Of a stretch of 64,000 bases of DNA, positions 1 through 9,513 are shown piece by piece. Below the pieces are notes generated by a model. The model was not told the origin of the DNA and did not search any database. It saw nothing but the letters and a program-made list of their open reading frames with translations. The stretch lies in assembly GCF_019904175.1 (NCBI RefSeq), contig NZ_CP061913.1, positions 2,108,001 through 2,172,000 on the forward strand. Reading direction: 5' to 3'. The stretch comes from Dactylosporangium vinaceum. GTDB lineage: Bacteria > Actinomycetota > Actinomycetes > Mycobacteriales > Micromonosporaceae. The position numbers were made by a program, and so were the translations under genes. The stretch's first letter is position 1, and every line of letters starts with the position of its first letter.

Positions 1-1415
<1,415 letters not shown>

Positions 1416-1681
1416 GAACGACCTTCCGGTGCGATGAGCGAGCGACGGCCGGTGCGGCCGGGTTCGCGCACGGCGCGGCCGTGCTGAGTGGCCGGGTTGC
1501 TTGTGTGGTGGCGCCCGTGTGGGTCGTGACTCCGGGCGGATTCACGAACGACAGCGGGCAGCGCGTGAATTGTAACGCTCTCTCGCCCCAACATCCCCTC
1601 TTGAGGGTGCGGGACGCGCGTCTTGTGACCGAACGGATGGGCTTCGCGGGTCGCGAGCGGCTCTTTGTAAGGATAGTGACC

Positions 1682-2479
1682 ATGAACCAATCGGCCGAAC
1701 TGCTGGCCCTCGCCGTCTCCGTCGCCCGCGCCGCCGGCGACCTGGCCACCCGCATGCGGGCCGACGGCGTGGCCGCCGTCGCGACCAAGTCCACGGCGAC
1801 CGACGTGGTCACCGCGGCCGACCGGGCGGTCGAGCAGCTTGTCCGCGACCGGCTGCGCGAAGCCCGCCCCGGCGATGTCGTGTTCGGCGAGGAGTACGGC
1901 GGGGGGCAGGAGCGCGCGGCCGTCCGCTGGATTCTCGACCCGATCGACGGGACCGTGAATTATCTGTACGACATCCCGGTTTATGCGGTGTCGCTGGCCG
2001 CCGAGGTCGACGGCGTGGTGGTGGCGGGGGTCGTCATCAACGCCGCGACCGGCCGGGAGTGGACCGCGACCCTCGGCGGGGGAGCGTACTGCGGCGATCG
2101 CCGGCTGCGGGTCTCCGGCGAGACCGACCTCGGTCAGGCGCTGGTCGGCACCGGGTTCGGCTACGCGGCCGGGCGCCGCCTGCACCAGGCCCGGGTGCTC
2201 ACCGGCCTCATCGGGCACATCCGGGACGTCCGGCGGATCGGCGCCGCCTCGATCGACCTGTGCCTGGTCGCCGAGGGGGCCCTTGACGCCTACTACGAGA
2301 AGGGCCTCAACCCGTGGGACCACGCGGCCGGCGGCCTGGTCGCGGCCGAGGCGGGCGCCCTGGTGACCGGTCTGGACGGCAATGCGCCGGGCGTCGACAT
2401 GGTGATCGCCGCTCCACCGGCCCTGCACGCGCAGCTGCACGATCTCCTCAGCAAGCTCGACGCATCCGGCGGTCCCTGA
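1682..2479 (+). CDS. suhB: Inositol monophosphatase family protein (SuhB-like)
   Basis: A 265-residue Mg2+-dependent phosphatase of the IMPase/FIG superfamily, probably acting on inositol 1-phosphate or a similar sugar phosphate in the cytoplasm. The metal-binding signatures are visible: GEEYG, the WILDPIDGTVN motif, and the C-terminal NPWDHAAG motif. The frame is open further upstream, but the ATG at 1682 has AAGGA 8-9 nt before it and gives the normal family length. A GTG two codons earlier (1676) is possible. It sits between sigA and the LytR_C gene, the same neighbourhood I recall for M. tuberculosis suhB (Rv2701c). The physiological substrate is not shown by the sequence. Confidence 0.93.
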   Translation: MNQSAELLALAVSVARAAGDLATRMRADGVAAVATKSTATDVVTAADRAVEQLVRDRLREARPGDVVFGEEYGGGQERAAVRWILDPIDGTVNYLYDIPVYAVSLAAEVDGVVVAGVVINAATGREWTATLGGGAYCGDRRLRVSGETDLGQALVGTGFGYAAGRRLHQARVLTGLIGHIRDVRRIGAASIDLCLVAEGALDAYYEKGLNPWDHAAGGLVAAEAGALVTGLDGNAPGVDMVIAAPPALHAQLHDLLSKLDASGGP

Positions 2480-2487
2480 CCGCACGC

Positions 2488-2602
2488 GTTTCGAAACAAC
2501 GCTTTTCAGAAAAGCAGACTGCGTTTCGAAAGAACTGCATTGCCGGACTCGGGAGCGCGTTGGGCGCGTCCGTCGCTCCCGCCAGGTCCGCGATTGCGGA
2601 CC
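2488..2602. terminator. Cluster of palindromes at a convergent 3' junction
   Basis: The 176 bp between the facing stops of suhB and the LytR_C gene hold several dyads: GTTTCGAAAC (2488-2497), GCTTTT-cag-AAAAGC (2501-2515), a second GCGTTTCGAAA (from 2521), GGGAGCG/CGCTCCC (2551-2557, 2574-2580) and GGTCCGC-gatt-GCGGACC (2585-2602). They probably act as a two-way terminator. The AT-rich dyads stand out against the GC-rich background. Confidence 0.5.
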
Positions 2603-2655
2603 CGGCACGCCTCAAGAACCCGCTGAAGCCGGTTCAGAAAGCCGAGAGCCAGCCC

Positions 2656-3204
2656 TCAGCTGTCGTCCTTCGCGCACGTCCCCGGGGGCAGCTCCGGGTT
2701 GCCGAGCGCGGCAATTGCCTGGTTGACCTCGGTCGTGGTCGGCAGCTGCTTGAACTTGCCGCCGAGGATGATCTCCACCTTGTCGTCCTGGCGGGCCTTG
2801 TCGAACTCGGCGGTCGCCCGGTTCAGGAAGTACGCACGCACGAGCCAGGCCGCGCCCACCGTCGCCGGGCCGTAGCGGATCACCGCTACCTCGTCGCCGG
2901 GCTTGTTCACGGGCGGGTTCGGGGCCGCGGTGACCACCTTCGCCTCCTTGAACTGGCGGCTGAGCAGGTCGTTGGCCACGTCGGAGCCGGCGCCCGAGCG
3001 GCTGGTGGCGTTGAAGATGGTGACCTTGACGTCCTGCTGCCGGGGCAGCTTGGCGTCGGCCAGCACCGAGCCCTCGGGGCACTTGCCGCCCTCCGCGGCC
3101 GGACCGCCCTGGTGGTCCTTCACCACAGCGACGATCACGAAGATCGCCGCGGCCACTATGAGGACGCCCACCACCGCGAGTGCCCTCACCCGCGCAAAAC
3201 TCAT
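2656..3204 (-). CDS. cei: LytR C-terminal (LytR_C) domain membrane protein, Cei-like
   Basis: A 182-residue protein with one N-terminal membrane helix (VRALAVVGVLIVAAAIFVIVAVV, shown in part: ALAVVGVLIVAAAIFVI) and an extracytoplasmic LytR_C domain (VKVTIFNATSRSGAGSDVANDLL ... i.e. the V-x-I-x-N-x-T/S-x(4)-G pattern from about residue 50). Two cysteines (CPEG near 41 and the C-terminal CAKDD) could form a disulfide. The start ATG at 3204 has GGGAG about 7 nt upstream; the frame is open to 3261 but with no better start. The gene lies where Cei (cell envelope integrity, Rv2700) lies in M. tuberculosis. LytR_C domains accompany cell-wall assembly, but the exact role is unknown here. Confidence 0.85.
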   Translation of the reverse strand: MSFARVRALAVVGVLIVAAAIFVIVAVVKDHQGGPAAEGGKCPEGSVLADAKLPRQQDVKVTIFNATSRSGAGSDVANDLLSRQFKEAKVVTAAPNPPVNKPGDEVAVIRYGPATVGAAWLVRAYFLNRATAEFDKARQDDKVEIILGGKFKQLPTTTEVNQAIAALGNPELPPGTCAKDDS

Positions 3205-3619
3205 GGCCCGCTCCCCGCGCCCGCGTCGACCGGCAACGCGCTGGCTGCCGACCCATATCAAGTTCCGTCACCAGAGATGACGCTCTGGCTGCCGGAGAGG
3301 TTAGCGCCTGGCCGGGAGAACCGCTGAAGTCCCCACCGTGGATACCGCAAAGTTCCCACTCCCCGTTGCTTGACGACTGCCCACGGAAAACGGTTGGGGC
3401 GGGTATCGTCGCATCGCCGTGAGGGGGTCGGCGCGCGTGAGCGGCCCGGACGGTGCAAGATCGTTGTGTCGCCTCGGTCACAGTGGGAACAACTTTCCGC
3501 GTGCGGGCGTACAACAAACGCACGAGGGCGGTAAGGTACGCCGCCTTTGGACGTTGTAGCCGACGTTGCTATGGGCGCCCAACCACCCGGCGACACGAAA
3601 ATTGGGAGTGTGAACACCG
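3205..3619. other. Divergent intergenic region between LytR_C and DUF4193 genes
   Basis: 415 bp with no convincing gene. It must hold the promoters of the two divergent genes. Candidate -10 elements are GGGTATCGT near 3401-3409 and TAAGGT near 3532-3537, but neither has a convincing -35 at the right distance. The DUF4193 start at 3620 has GGGAG upstream. Short frames here lack recognisable protein features. Confidence 0.4.
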
Positions 3620-3916
3620 ATGGCCACCGACTACGACGCGCCACGTCGCGACGAGGTCGACCTCGGGGAGGACAGCCTCGAGGAGCTCAAGTCCCGGCGA
3701 ACCGACGCGCAGTCCGCGATCGTCGACGTCGACGACACCGATCTCGGCGAGAACTTCGAACTCCCGGGCGCCGACCTGGCCGACGAAGACATGACGGTCA
3801 AGGTGCTGCCGATGCAGACGGACGAGTTCCGCTGCTCGCGCTGCTTCCTGGTCCACCACCGCAGCCAGCTGGCGACCGAGCGCAACGGGGAGCTGATCTG
3901 CCGCGAGTGCGCGTGA
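3620..3916 (+). CDS. DUF4193 family protein (actinobacterial, zinc-ribbon-like)
   Basis: A 98-residue acidic protein conserved across actinobacteria. The first ~60 residues are rich in Asp and Glu; the C-terminus carries two CxxC pairs (FRCSRCFLVHHR and LICRECA) that should form one zinc-ribbon. No enzymatic residues are evident, and the function of the family is unknown to me. The ATG at 3620 has GGGAG 10-15 nt upstream. It is divergent from the LytR_C gene, as in mycobacteria (Rv2699c/Rv2700). The C-terminal Cys cluster resembles zinc-ribbon segments that bind nucleic acid or RNA polymerase, which is inference only. Confidence 0.92.
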   Translation: MATDYDAPRRDEVDLGEDSLEELKSRRTDAQSAIVDVDDTDLGENFELPGADLADEDMTVKVLPMQTDEFRCSRCFLVHHRSQLATERNGELICRECA

Positions 3917-3932
3917 GTGGCGTCACGCCCGC

Positions 3933-3948
3933 GCCCGTGTCCACGGGC
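3933..3948 (+). terminator. Hairpin after DUF4193 gene
   Basis: GCCCGTG and CACGGGC form a compact dyad 17 nt after the stop codon. There is no T-run, which is common for actinobacterial terminators. Confidence 0.4.
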
Positions 3949-4091
3949 TCGGCGTCGCCGCCTCGGCGTGCGATCGGCACCGTGTGTGGGAACAGCGTGA
4001 AAAGGGCATGAAAACGGCGGCTCCGCAGCAGCGGAGTTGATCGCGCGGAACTGGCGTCGGCGTGCTGCAGTGATGTGAGCGGCGATCGATT

Positions 4092-4103
4092 ACCTCCGGA
4101 GGT
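4092..4103 (+). promoter_or_regulatory. Self-complementary Shine-Dalgarno site
   Basis: ACCTCCGGAGGT is a perfect 12-bp palindrome that contains a consensus SD (GGAGGT) 6 nt before the ATG at 4110 and its own anti-SD immediately upstream. Intramolecular or dimeric pairing could mask the ribosome site. Confidence 0.55.
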
Positions 4104-4109
4104 TTCACG

Positions 4110-4949
4110 ATGGTCGAGCCGGTGCCCGCCGACGAGGCGGCCGAGAACGCTCCTGTCCAGCCGGAAGGGCAGGCCGGACCAGGCTCCCTGGCCGGCCCGG
4201 CGGACGAGGCGGAGCTCTCACAGGCCGTTGTCGCGCTGACCGGTGACGACGTCCCGGCCAAGGAGCGGCGGCGGCTGCTGGGCCGGCTGGTCCGCCTCGA
4301 GGTCGGTGAGCGCGGTGTGCGCGACCTCTTCCGACCCAAGAAGGCGCTGGGCTGGATCGCCGACTCGGTGACCCGGGTCGCGCCGCACATCCCGGTGCGC
4401 GATCTGGAGACGCTGCGCGCGCACTACGACGGCCTGGAGGGCGACGCCCTGGCCGAGCGGCTCATCCGCAACGCGGGCCGGGTGACGGCCGGCATCGGCG
4501 CGACCGGCGGCGGGGTGGCCGCGGTCGAGTGGGTCGCGACCCCGACCCTGCTCTCGGCGCCGATGCTCCTGGCGGCCGAGACGGTCGCCGTGGTCGCGGT
4601 GGAGATGAAGCTGATCGGGGAGCTGCACTCGGTCTACGGCCGCCCGATCCACGGTACGGGTTCGCAGCGCGCGGTCGCGCTCGTCCAGGCGTGGGCCGAG
4701 CGCCGGGGCATCAACCCGCTGCGGGTCGGCGGCAGCGTGGCGGCGGCCATGGGCACCGCGGTGCGCAAGGAGCTGCGGGACAGGCTGCTGAAGCGGTTCG
4801 GGCGCAACCTGAGCACCATGGGGCCGTTCCTGACCGGTGCGGCCGTCGGCGGCTTCCTGAACCGCCGGGCGACCCACTCGCTGGGCCACGAGATCCAGAA
4901 GGACCTCAAGGGCCTGGGCGAGGGTGGTCAGCGGGTCATCGAGGCCTGA
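4110..4949 (+). CDS. Conserved actinobacterial protein of unknown function with a hydrophobic central segment
   Basis: A 279-residue protein I cannot assign firmly. Residues 1-35 are acidic and Pro/Ala/Gly-rich. The middle carries a hydrophobic stretch (TAGIGATGGGVAAVEWVA, then LLAAETVAVVAVEMKLIGELHSVYG) that resembles EcsC-type proteins at low similarity. Near the C-terminus lies FLTGAAVGGFLNRRATHSLG. It may be membrane associated. The start is secure, with a consensus SD 6 nt upstream. The gene ends inside the convergent DUF3093 gene, overlapping its last 22 nt. It interrupts the DUF4193-DUF3093 neighbourhood seen in mycobacteria, so it is probably lineage specific. Confidence 0.8.
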   Translation: MVEPVPADEAAENAPVQPEGQAGPGSLAGPADEAELSQAVVALTGDDVPAKERRRLLGRLVRLEVGERGVRDLFRPKKALGWIADSVTRVAPHIPVRDLETLRAHYDGLEGDALAERLIRNAGRVTAGIGATGGGVAAVEWVATPTLLSAPMLLAAETVAVVAVEMKLIGELHSVYGRPIHGTGSQRAVALVQAWAERRGINPLRVGGSVAAAMGTAVRKELRDRLLKRFGRNLSTMGPFLTGAAVGGFLNRRATHSLGHEIQKDLKGLGEGGQRVIEA

Positions 4950-5395
4950 GCCTCGCGCAGCGCCGCCACCAGCGCATCCGGGTGGCGGGTGCTGATCAGC
5001 CAGTACGGCGTCGGGTCGGCGTCGTCGCGCACGTCCACGCGCACCGCCGGGCCGATCCAGGGCCGCTGCACGACGAACGCCTCCGGATCCGCGTACGGGC
5101 CCAGGAGGTCGTGCTTGTCCGCGGCGGAGACGGGCGTCACCTCACCGACGTACCGCAGCGGGATGTGCGCGTCGTCGACCCGCAGCTCCCCGTTGGACAC
5201 CTCGATGCGGATGCGGCCCAGCCACCACAGTCCGCCGACCGTGAGCGGCAGCAGGATCAGGTAGGCGATCCACGTCGCCGCGCCCGGTGCGCCCAGCTTC
5301 ACCTCGGCGGCCAGGGCTCCGGCGACCGCCAGCGCGGGCAGCCAGAGCCACCATGACAGGCTGAGTCGCTCGCGGTACGGGTTGGGCTGCGTCAC
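4928..5395 (-). CDS. DUF3093 family membrane protein
   Basis: A 155-residue protein with two close membrane helices near the N-terminus (about residues 14-30, and 39-58 including [18 protein letters not shown]), then a soluble domain of roughly 90 residues with the conserved core [18 protein letters not shown] and a late [16 protein letters not shown] segment. This matches DUF3093, which lies next to dut in actinobacteria (Rv2698). The GTG at 5395 gives the family length; no strong SD is seen. Its start lies 72 bp from the dut start on the other strand, so the two share a promoter region. Function unknown. Confidence 0.88.
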   Translation of the reverse strand: MTQPNPYRERLSLSWWLWLPALAVAGALAAEVKLGAPGAATWIAYLILLPLTVGGLWWLGRIRIEVSNGELRVDDAHIPLRYVGEVTPVSAADKHDLLGPYADPEAFVVQRPWIGPAVRVDVRDDADPTPYWLISTRHPDALVAALREAQASMTR

Positions 5396-5467
5396 TTGGC
5401 CAGGGTAGGTGTTGGCGCCGGCGCGGGGCGGGGCAGGATGGGTGTCGAAGGAAAGGACGCCGGAGGA

Positions 5468-5962
5468 ATGGACGTACACGTGCGGCAGCTGGACCCCGGT
5501 CTGCCGGTGCCCGCCTACGCGCACCCGGGTGACGCCGGTGCCGACCTGTATGCGGCGCGCGACGTCGAGCTCGCGCCGGGCGAGCGGGCGCTGGTGCCGA
5601 CCGGGATCGCGATCGCGCTGCCGGAGGGGTACGTCGGGCTGGTGCACCCGCGCTCCGGGCTCGCCGCGAAGCTGGGCGTCACGGTCGTCAACGCCCCCGG
5701 GACTGTCGATTCGGGCTACCGGGGCGAAATCCTGGTGAACCTCATCAATCACGATCGAGTGATATCGGCAAAGATATCCCGGGGTGACCGAATTGCCCAG
5801 CTTGTGATCCAGCGCGTGGAGCGGGCACACTTCCACGTCGTCGACGACCTTCCCGATACTGTGCGCGGGGCTGGTGGCCACGGGTCCACCGGCGGGCATG
5901 CCGGGCTCGTCCCGGCCGCGAGGACTGCGGTACCGACCGCGAACTTGGAGGCAGAGCAGTGA
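5468..5962 (+). CDS. dut: dUTP diphosphatase (dUTPase)
   Basis: Hydrolyses dUTP to dUMP and PPi, keeping uracil out of DNA and supplying dTMP synthesis. All motifs of the trimeric dUTPase are present in 164 residues: AGADLYAA (motif 1), [11 protein letters not shown] (motif 2), [13 protein letters not shown] (motif 3), GDRIAQLVI (motif 4) and the Gly/Ser-rich tail [10 protein letters not shown] (motif 5). The ATG at 5468 follows a GGAGG/AAGGA-rich leader; the frame is open to 5396 but no family conservation lies there. It overlaps the DUF3710 start by GTGA (5959-5962), so the two are translationally coupled. Confidence 0.96.
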   Translation: MDVHVRQLDPGLPVPAYAHPGDAGADLYAARDVELAPGERALVPTGIAIALPEGYVGLVHPRSGLAAKLGVTVVNAPGTVDSGYRGEILVNLINHDRVISAKISRGDRIAQLVIQRVERAHFHVVDDLPDTVRGAGGHGSTGGHAGLVPAARTAVPTANLEAEQ

Positions 5963-6738
5963 TCTTCTCGCGCAATCGCGGGAGTGGCCGGCACGCCAAG
6001 TCGGGCCCGGAGGGCCGCGAGGCGCTCGACCGCGACCTGGACGGGGACCTCGACGCGTTCGAGGACGACGGCGAGCCGCGGGCCGGCAAGTCGGACCGGG
6101 CGGACGGCCCCTACGACATCAGCGAGGCCCCCGAGGGCATCGCGCAGCTCGACCTCGGCGCCCTGAAAGTTCCCGCGGTCGAGAACGTCGAGGTGCGGGT
6201 CCAGGCCGACAACGACGGCAAGATCCAGCAGATCGTGCTGGTGTTCGAGGAGAGCGCGCTGCAGCTTGGCGTGTTCGCGGCGCCGCGCAGCGAGGGCATC
6301 TGGGACGAGGTCCGGGCCGAGATCCGCAAGCAGCTGTTCAACGACGGCGTTGCGGCCGAGGAGGTCCAGGGCGACTACGGCACCGAGCTGCGCGCCCGGG
6401 TGCGGACCCCGGACGGCCTGACCGACATCCGCTTCGTCGGCGTCGACGGGCCACGCTGGCTCGTGCGCGCCGTGTTCCAGGGCCCGGCCGCGGTCGACCC
6501 GCAGGCCGCCCCGCCGCTGCTGGAGTGCCTGCGCAACCTGGTCGTCGAGCGTGGCAACGAGGCCATGCCGGTGCGCGAGCCGCTGTCGCTGCACCTGCCG
6601 AAAGAGGTCACCGAGGGCGGAGCCGAGGCGTCCGGGGCCGACCCGGCCACGCCTGCGGCCGGGTCCGCCGCCGCCGACGGCGGGGATGGTAGCGCCTCGG
6701 GCCGCCGCCGGCCGTCACCAAGGCCACGTCGCAAGTAG
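5959..6738 (+). CDS. DUF3710 family protein
   Basis: A 259-residue protein of the actinobacterial DUF3710 family, which follows dut in many genomes (Rv2696c). The first ~60 residues are charged and probably disordered. The conserved domain runs from about residue 48 ([11 protein letters not shown]) to about 210, with [19 protein letters not shown] and [18 protein letters not shown]. The tail is Ala/Ser/Gly-rich and ends in basic residues. The GTG start overlaps the dut stop. The OB-fold and DUF3159 genes follow on the same strand, so a four-gene operon is likely. Molecular function unknown. Confidence 0.92.
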   Translation: MIFSRNRGSGRHAKSGPEGREALDRDLDGDLDAFEDDGEPRAGKSDRADGPYDISEAPEGIAQLDLGALKVPAVENVEVRVQADNDGKIQQIVLVFEESALQLGVFAAPRSEGIWDEVRAEIRKQLFNDGVAAEEVQGDYGTELRARVRTPDGLTDIRFVGVDGPRWLVRAVFQGPAAVDPQAAPPLLECLRNLVVERGNEAMPVREPLSLHLPKEVTEGGAEASGADPATPAAGSAAADGGDGSASGRRRPSPRPRRK

Positions 6739-6804
6739 GGAAAAAGCGCGTACCGTCGTAATGAGGGTGTCATAGCGGCCGAAGGAGAGGGTGGCACCGT
6801 CATC

Positions 6805-7203
6805 ATGGCCACGGACAGTGAAAACGCGGTCGAGGATCATCAACGCGGCCTGCGGAAGTTCTTCCGCCGGCTGACCGCGAGCGACTCGGAACTCGACGCG
6901 GAGGAGCTGCAGCGCGACGCGCAGCAGTGCGGAAGCATGCCGGCGCTGAAGTGCCAGCGCGGGCAGGTGGTCAGCCTCAAGGGGCGGCTGCGGACAGTGG
7001 TGTACACGCCGCGCACCAATCTGCCGACGCTCGAGGCGGAGCTCTTCGACGGCAGCGACCTGGTCACACTCGTGTGGCTGGGGCGCCGCCACATCGCCGG
7101 CATCGAGCCGGGTCGAGCGATCACGGCGAAGGGGCGCATCGCCGTGCGGGATGGCCGTAAGGTGCTCTACAACCCGTACTACGAGCTCGACACGCCGCGT
7201 TGA
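6805..7203 (+). CDS. OB-fold nucleic-acid-binding domain protein
   Basis: A 132-residue protein with an OB-fold (tRNA_anti-like) domain from about residue 48: VVSLKGRLRTVVYTP, then LEAELFDGSDLVTLVWLGRRHIAGIEPG, then ITAKGRIAVRDGRKVLYNPYYEL. The alternating strands and the VWLGRR turn match the single-OB-fold protein found after DUF3710 in actinobacteria (Rv2694c). It probably binds single-stranded nucleic acid; the target is unknown. A purine-rich SD-like stretch (AAGGAGAGGG) lies about 15 nt before the ATG. Confidence 0.9.
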   Translation: MATDSENAVEDHQRGLRKFFRRLTASDSELDAEELQRDAQQCGSMPALKCQRGQVVSLKGRLRTVVYTPRTNLPTLEAELFDGSDLVTLVWLGRRHIAGIEPGRAITAKGRIAVRDGRKVLYNPYYELDTPR

Positions 7204-7250
7204 GCCCCGACACGCCGCGGATGAGGCTCGACACACCACGATGAGGACGG

Positions 7251-8006
7251 ATGCAGCCAGGTAGCCCAGGAAGGCCGACCACGCCCGAGGCCGCGACATC
7301 CACGACCCCGCCCGGGAACAAGGCGACGGACGACGAGGAGCCGCTCCCTCCGTTCTCGGTGCAGATGGCGCAGCAGCTCGGCGGGGTGCGCGGGCTCGTC
7401 GAGTCCAGCATCCCGATCACGCTGTTCATCGTGGTCAACTTCCTGGGCGACCACTTCAAGTGGTGGTCGCTGCAGACGTCGCTCATCATCGCCGTCGGCG
7501 CTGCGCTGTCGCTGGCCGTGTATCGGCTGGCCCGCCGCGAGCCGATCCGCCACGCGCTCAACGGCGTCTTCGGCATCGCGATCGGGGCGTACATCGCCTG
7601 GAAGAGCGGCGACGCCAAGGACGTCTACCTGCCCGGCATGCTGCTCACCGTCGGCTACGTCATCGGCATGCTGGGCTCGATCGCCCTCGGCCGGCCGCTG
7701 GTGGGCTGGCTGTGGTCGGTCACCCTGGACGGCGGCGCGACCCGCTGGTACGACAACACCCGCCTGCGCCGGGCCTTCATGTGGCTGACCGGGCTGTGGG
7801 CCTTCGTCTACGCGCTCAAGCTCGGCGTGCAGATCCTCATCTACCGGGACACCAGCGCCGACTCCGACGACCTGCTGGGCATCGCCCGCCTGGCGCTGGG
7901 CTGGCCGCCCTACGCCCTGCTGGCCGCGCTCACCGTGTGGCGGGCCCGCATCATCCTCCGCGAGGAGCCGGCCGCAGCGGACGAGCCCGCGGAGGCGGGC
8001 TCGTAA
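7251..8006 (+). CDS. DUF3159 family polytopic membrane protein
   Basis: A 251-residue integral membrane protein with about six helices after a ~40-residue disordered head. Recognisable parts include the amphipathic GGVRGLVESSIPITLFIVV segment and the motif EPIRHALNGVFGIAIGAYIAW. The DUF3159 family sits between the OB-fold gene and trkA-type genes in actinobacteria (Rv2693c). ATG 7251 is preceded by GAGGACG. The last codons lie in a 9-bp perfect stem (7982-8003), which probably ends the dut operon. Function unknown; a role with the neighbouring K+ uptake genes is only a guess from position. Confidence 0.9.
   Translation: MQPGSPGRPTTPEAATSTTPPGNKATDDEEPLPPFSVQMAQQLGGVRGLVESSIPITLFIVVNFLGDHFKWWSLQTSLIIAVGAALSLAVYRLARREPIRHALNGVFGIAIGAYIAWKSGDAKDVYLPGMLLTVGYVIGMLGSIALGRPLVGWLWSVTLDGGATRWYDNTRLRRAFMWLTGLWAFVYALKLGVQILIYRDTSADSDDLLGIARLALGWPPYALLAALTVWRARIILREEPAAADEPAEAGS
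7982..8003 (+). terminator. Perfect 9-bp hairpin overlapping the end of the DUF3159 gene
   Basis: CGAGCCCGC-ggag-GCGGGCTCG ends directly before the TAA stop codon. A second dyad, GGCCCGG/CCGGGCC, lies at 8025-8050 in the convergent gap. Together they look like a two-way terminator without T-runs. Confidence 0.55.
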
Positions 8007-8056
8007 GGCGCTGACGGGGGCGACGGCCCGGACCACCGCGGACCCGGGCCCCGCCG

Positions 8057-8743
8057 TTAGGGCTTCTTCTTGGAAGAGATGCTGTCCTCGCCCAGGATCA
8101 CGGCGCGGACCGTGTCCTCCATCTCGGAGGTCACCACGAAGACCAGCTCGTCGCCCGACTCCAACGGGTCGTCAGGGGTCGGGACCAGGACGCGGCGGCC
8201 GCGCAGGATGGCGACAAGGGCGGCGTCGTGGGGGAGCGGGACGTCGCGGACCGGGTGGCCGACGTAGGGCGCCGTCTCCGGCAGGGTGATCTCGACCAGG
8301 TTGGCCTCGGACTGGCGGAAGGTCATCAGCCGGACCAGGTCGCCGACCGACACCGCCTCCTCGACGAGGGCCGCCATGAGCCGCGGCTTGCTGACCGAGA
8401 CGTCGACGCCCCACTGCTCGTTGAACAGCCACTCGTTCTCGGCGCGGTTGATGCGGGCGACTACGCGCGGCACCGCGAACTCGGTCTTGGCCAGCAGCGA
8501 GACGACCAGGTTGACCTTGTCGTCGCCGGTCGCCGCGACCACCACGTCGCACGAGGACAGGTCGGCCTCCTGGAGGCTCGTCAGCTCGCAGGCGTCGGCC
8601 AGGATCCACTCCGCCGCCGGCACCCGCTCCGGCCGCACCATCCTCGGGACGCGCTCGATGAGCATGACCTGGTGGCCGTTGTCGACGAGCTCCTTGGCGA
8701 TGGACCGGCCCACGTTGCCGGCCCCCGCGATCGCGATGCGCAT
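8057..8743 (-). CDS. ceoC: TrkA-family potassium uptake regulatory protein (CeoC-like)
   Basis: A cytoplasmic RCK protein gating Trk/Ktr-type K+ channels in response to nucleotides. The 228 residues start with the Rossmann motif MRIAIAGAGNVGRSIAKEL (TrkA_N, about 1-120) and continue with a TrkA_C domain (about 140-220, with LPETAPYVGHPVRDV and SGDELVFVV). It lies 2 nt after the stop of the paralogous ceoB on the same strand, so the pair is an operon. Two adjacent TrkA paralogues are typical at this actinobacterial locus (Rv2691/Rv2692). Confidence 0.93.
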   Translation of the reverse strand: MRIAIAGAGNVGRSIAKELVDNGHQVMLIERVPRMVRPERVPAAEWILADACELTSLQEADLSSCDVVVAATGDDKVNLVVSLLAKTEFAVPRVVARINRAENEWLFNEQWGVDVSVSKPRLMAALVEEAVSVGDLVRLMTFRQSEANLVEITLPETAPYVGHPVRDVPLPHDAALVAILRGRRVLVPTPDDPLESGDELVFVVTSEMEDTVRAVILGEDSISSKKKP

Positions 8744-8745
8744 GG

Positions 8746-9411
8746 TCAGTGTCCCCCCTCGGGCGCCGAGCCGGTGACCTTCGCCACGGAGGCGGACAGC
8801 TCGTCGGTCAGCAGCATGAAGGCCAGGTCACCGTCCTGGATCACGGTCGACTCGGTGGGCAGCATCGCCAGACCGAAGCGCATGAGATACGCCAGCCGCG
8901 CCCCGCTGCGGGCCTCGAGCTGGGCGACGGTGTGCCCGATCCAGTCGGGGTGCATCGGCACCTCGACGATCGACACGGTGCTCGTCGGGTCGCGCCAGAC
9001 CTCGACGTTGCCCTCGGGGACCAGCTGGCGCAGCATCCGGTCGGCCGTCCAGCGCACGGTGGCGACTGTCGGGATGCCGAGGCGCTCGTAGACCTCCGCG
9101 CGCTTCGGGTCGTAGATGCGGGCCACGACCCGCTCGACGCCGAAGGTCTCGCGGGCCACCCGGGCCGAGATGATGTTGGAGTTGTCGCCGGACGAGACGG
9201 CGGCGAAGGCGTCGGCCCGCTCGATGCCGGCCTGCAGCAGGACGTCACGGTCGAAGCCGACCCCGTTGACGGTCGTGCCGTGGAACTCCCCGCCCAGGCG
9301 GCGGAAGGCGTCGGCGTCGACGTCGATCACCGCGACCGAGTGTCCGCGCTGTTCGAGGCTCTGCGCCAGCGTGGAGCCCACGCGGCCGCAGCCCATGATC
9401 ACGACATGCAC
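8746..9411 (-). CDS. ceoB: TrkA-family potassium uptake regulatory protein (CeoB-like)
   Basis: First gene of the ceoB-ceoC pair, 221 residues. An N-terminal Rossmann domain (MHVVIMGCGRVGSTLAQSLE) binds NAD or a nucleotide; the acidic end of strand 2 (VAVIDVDADAFRRL) is visible. TrkA_C follows from about residue 135 (VEVPMHPDWIGHTVAQLE). The GTG at 9411 has GGAGG 9 nt upstream. The frame is open to 9480, but that stretch overlaps the promoter region shared with the divergent APC permease. Confidence 0.92.
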   Translation of the reverse strand: MHVVIMGCGRVGSTLAQSLEQRGHSVAVIDVDADAFRRLGGEFHGTTVNGVGFDRDVLLQAGIERADAFAAVSSGDNSNIISARVARETFGVERVVARIYDPKRAEVYERLGIPTVATVRWTADRMLRQLVPEGNVEVWRDPTSTVSIVEVPMHPDWIGHTVAQLEARSGARLAYLMRFGLAMLPTESTVIQDGDLAFMLLTDELSASVAKVTGSAPEGGH

Positions 9412-9499
9412 GTGTCCCCGCCTCCGTGTCCTGATGCACTCGAACACGAGGATGTCATGGCCGGGCGGCGACCGGTGCAACGGGAGGCGGCACTGCCCG

Positions 9500-9505
9500 T
9501 ACGCT
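9500..9505 (+). promoter_or_regulatory. -10 element of a likely leaderless APC permease transcript
   Basis: TACGCT lies exactly 8 nt before the GTG at 9514 and there is no SD. Transcription would begin at or next to the start codon. Confidence 0.4.
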
Positions 9506-9513
9506 TAGGCGTC

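Noticed and set aside
3547..4011. Overlapping 154-codon frame across the DUF4193 gene
   Set aside because: Out-of-frame shadow with a GC-biased composition; DUF4193 with its two CxxC pairs is the real gene.
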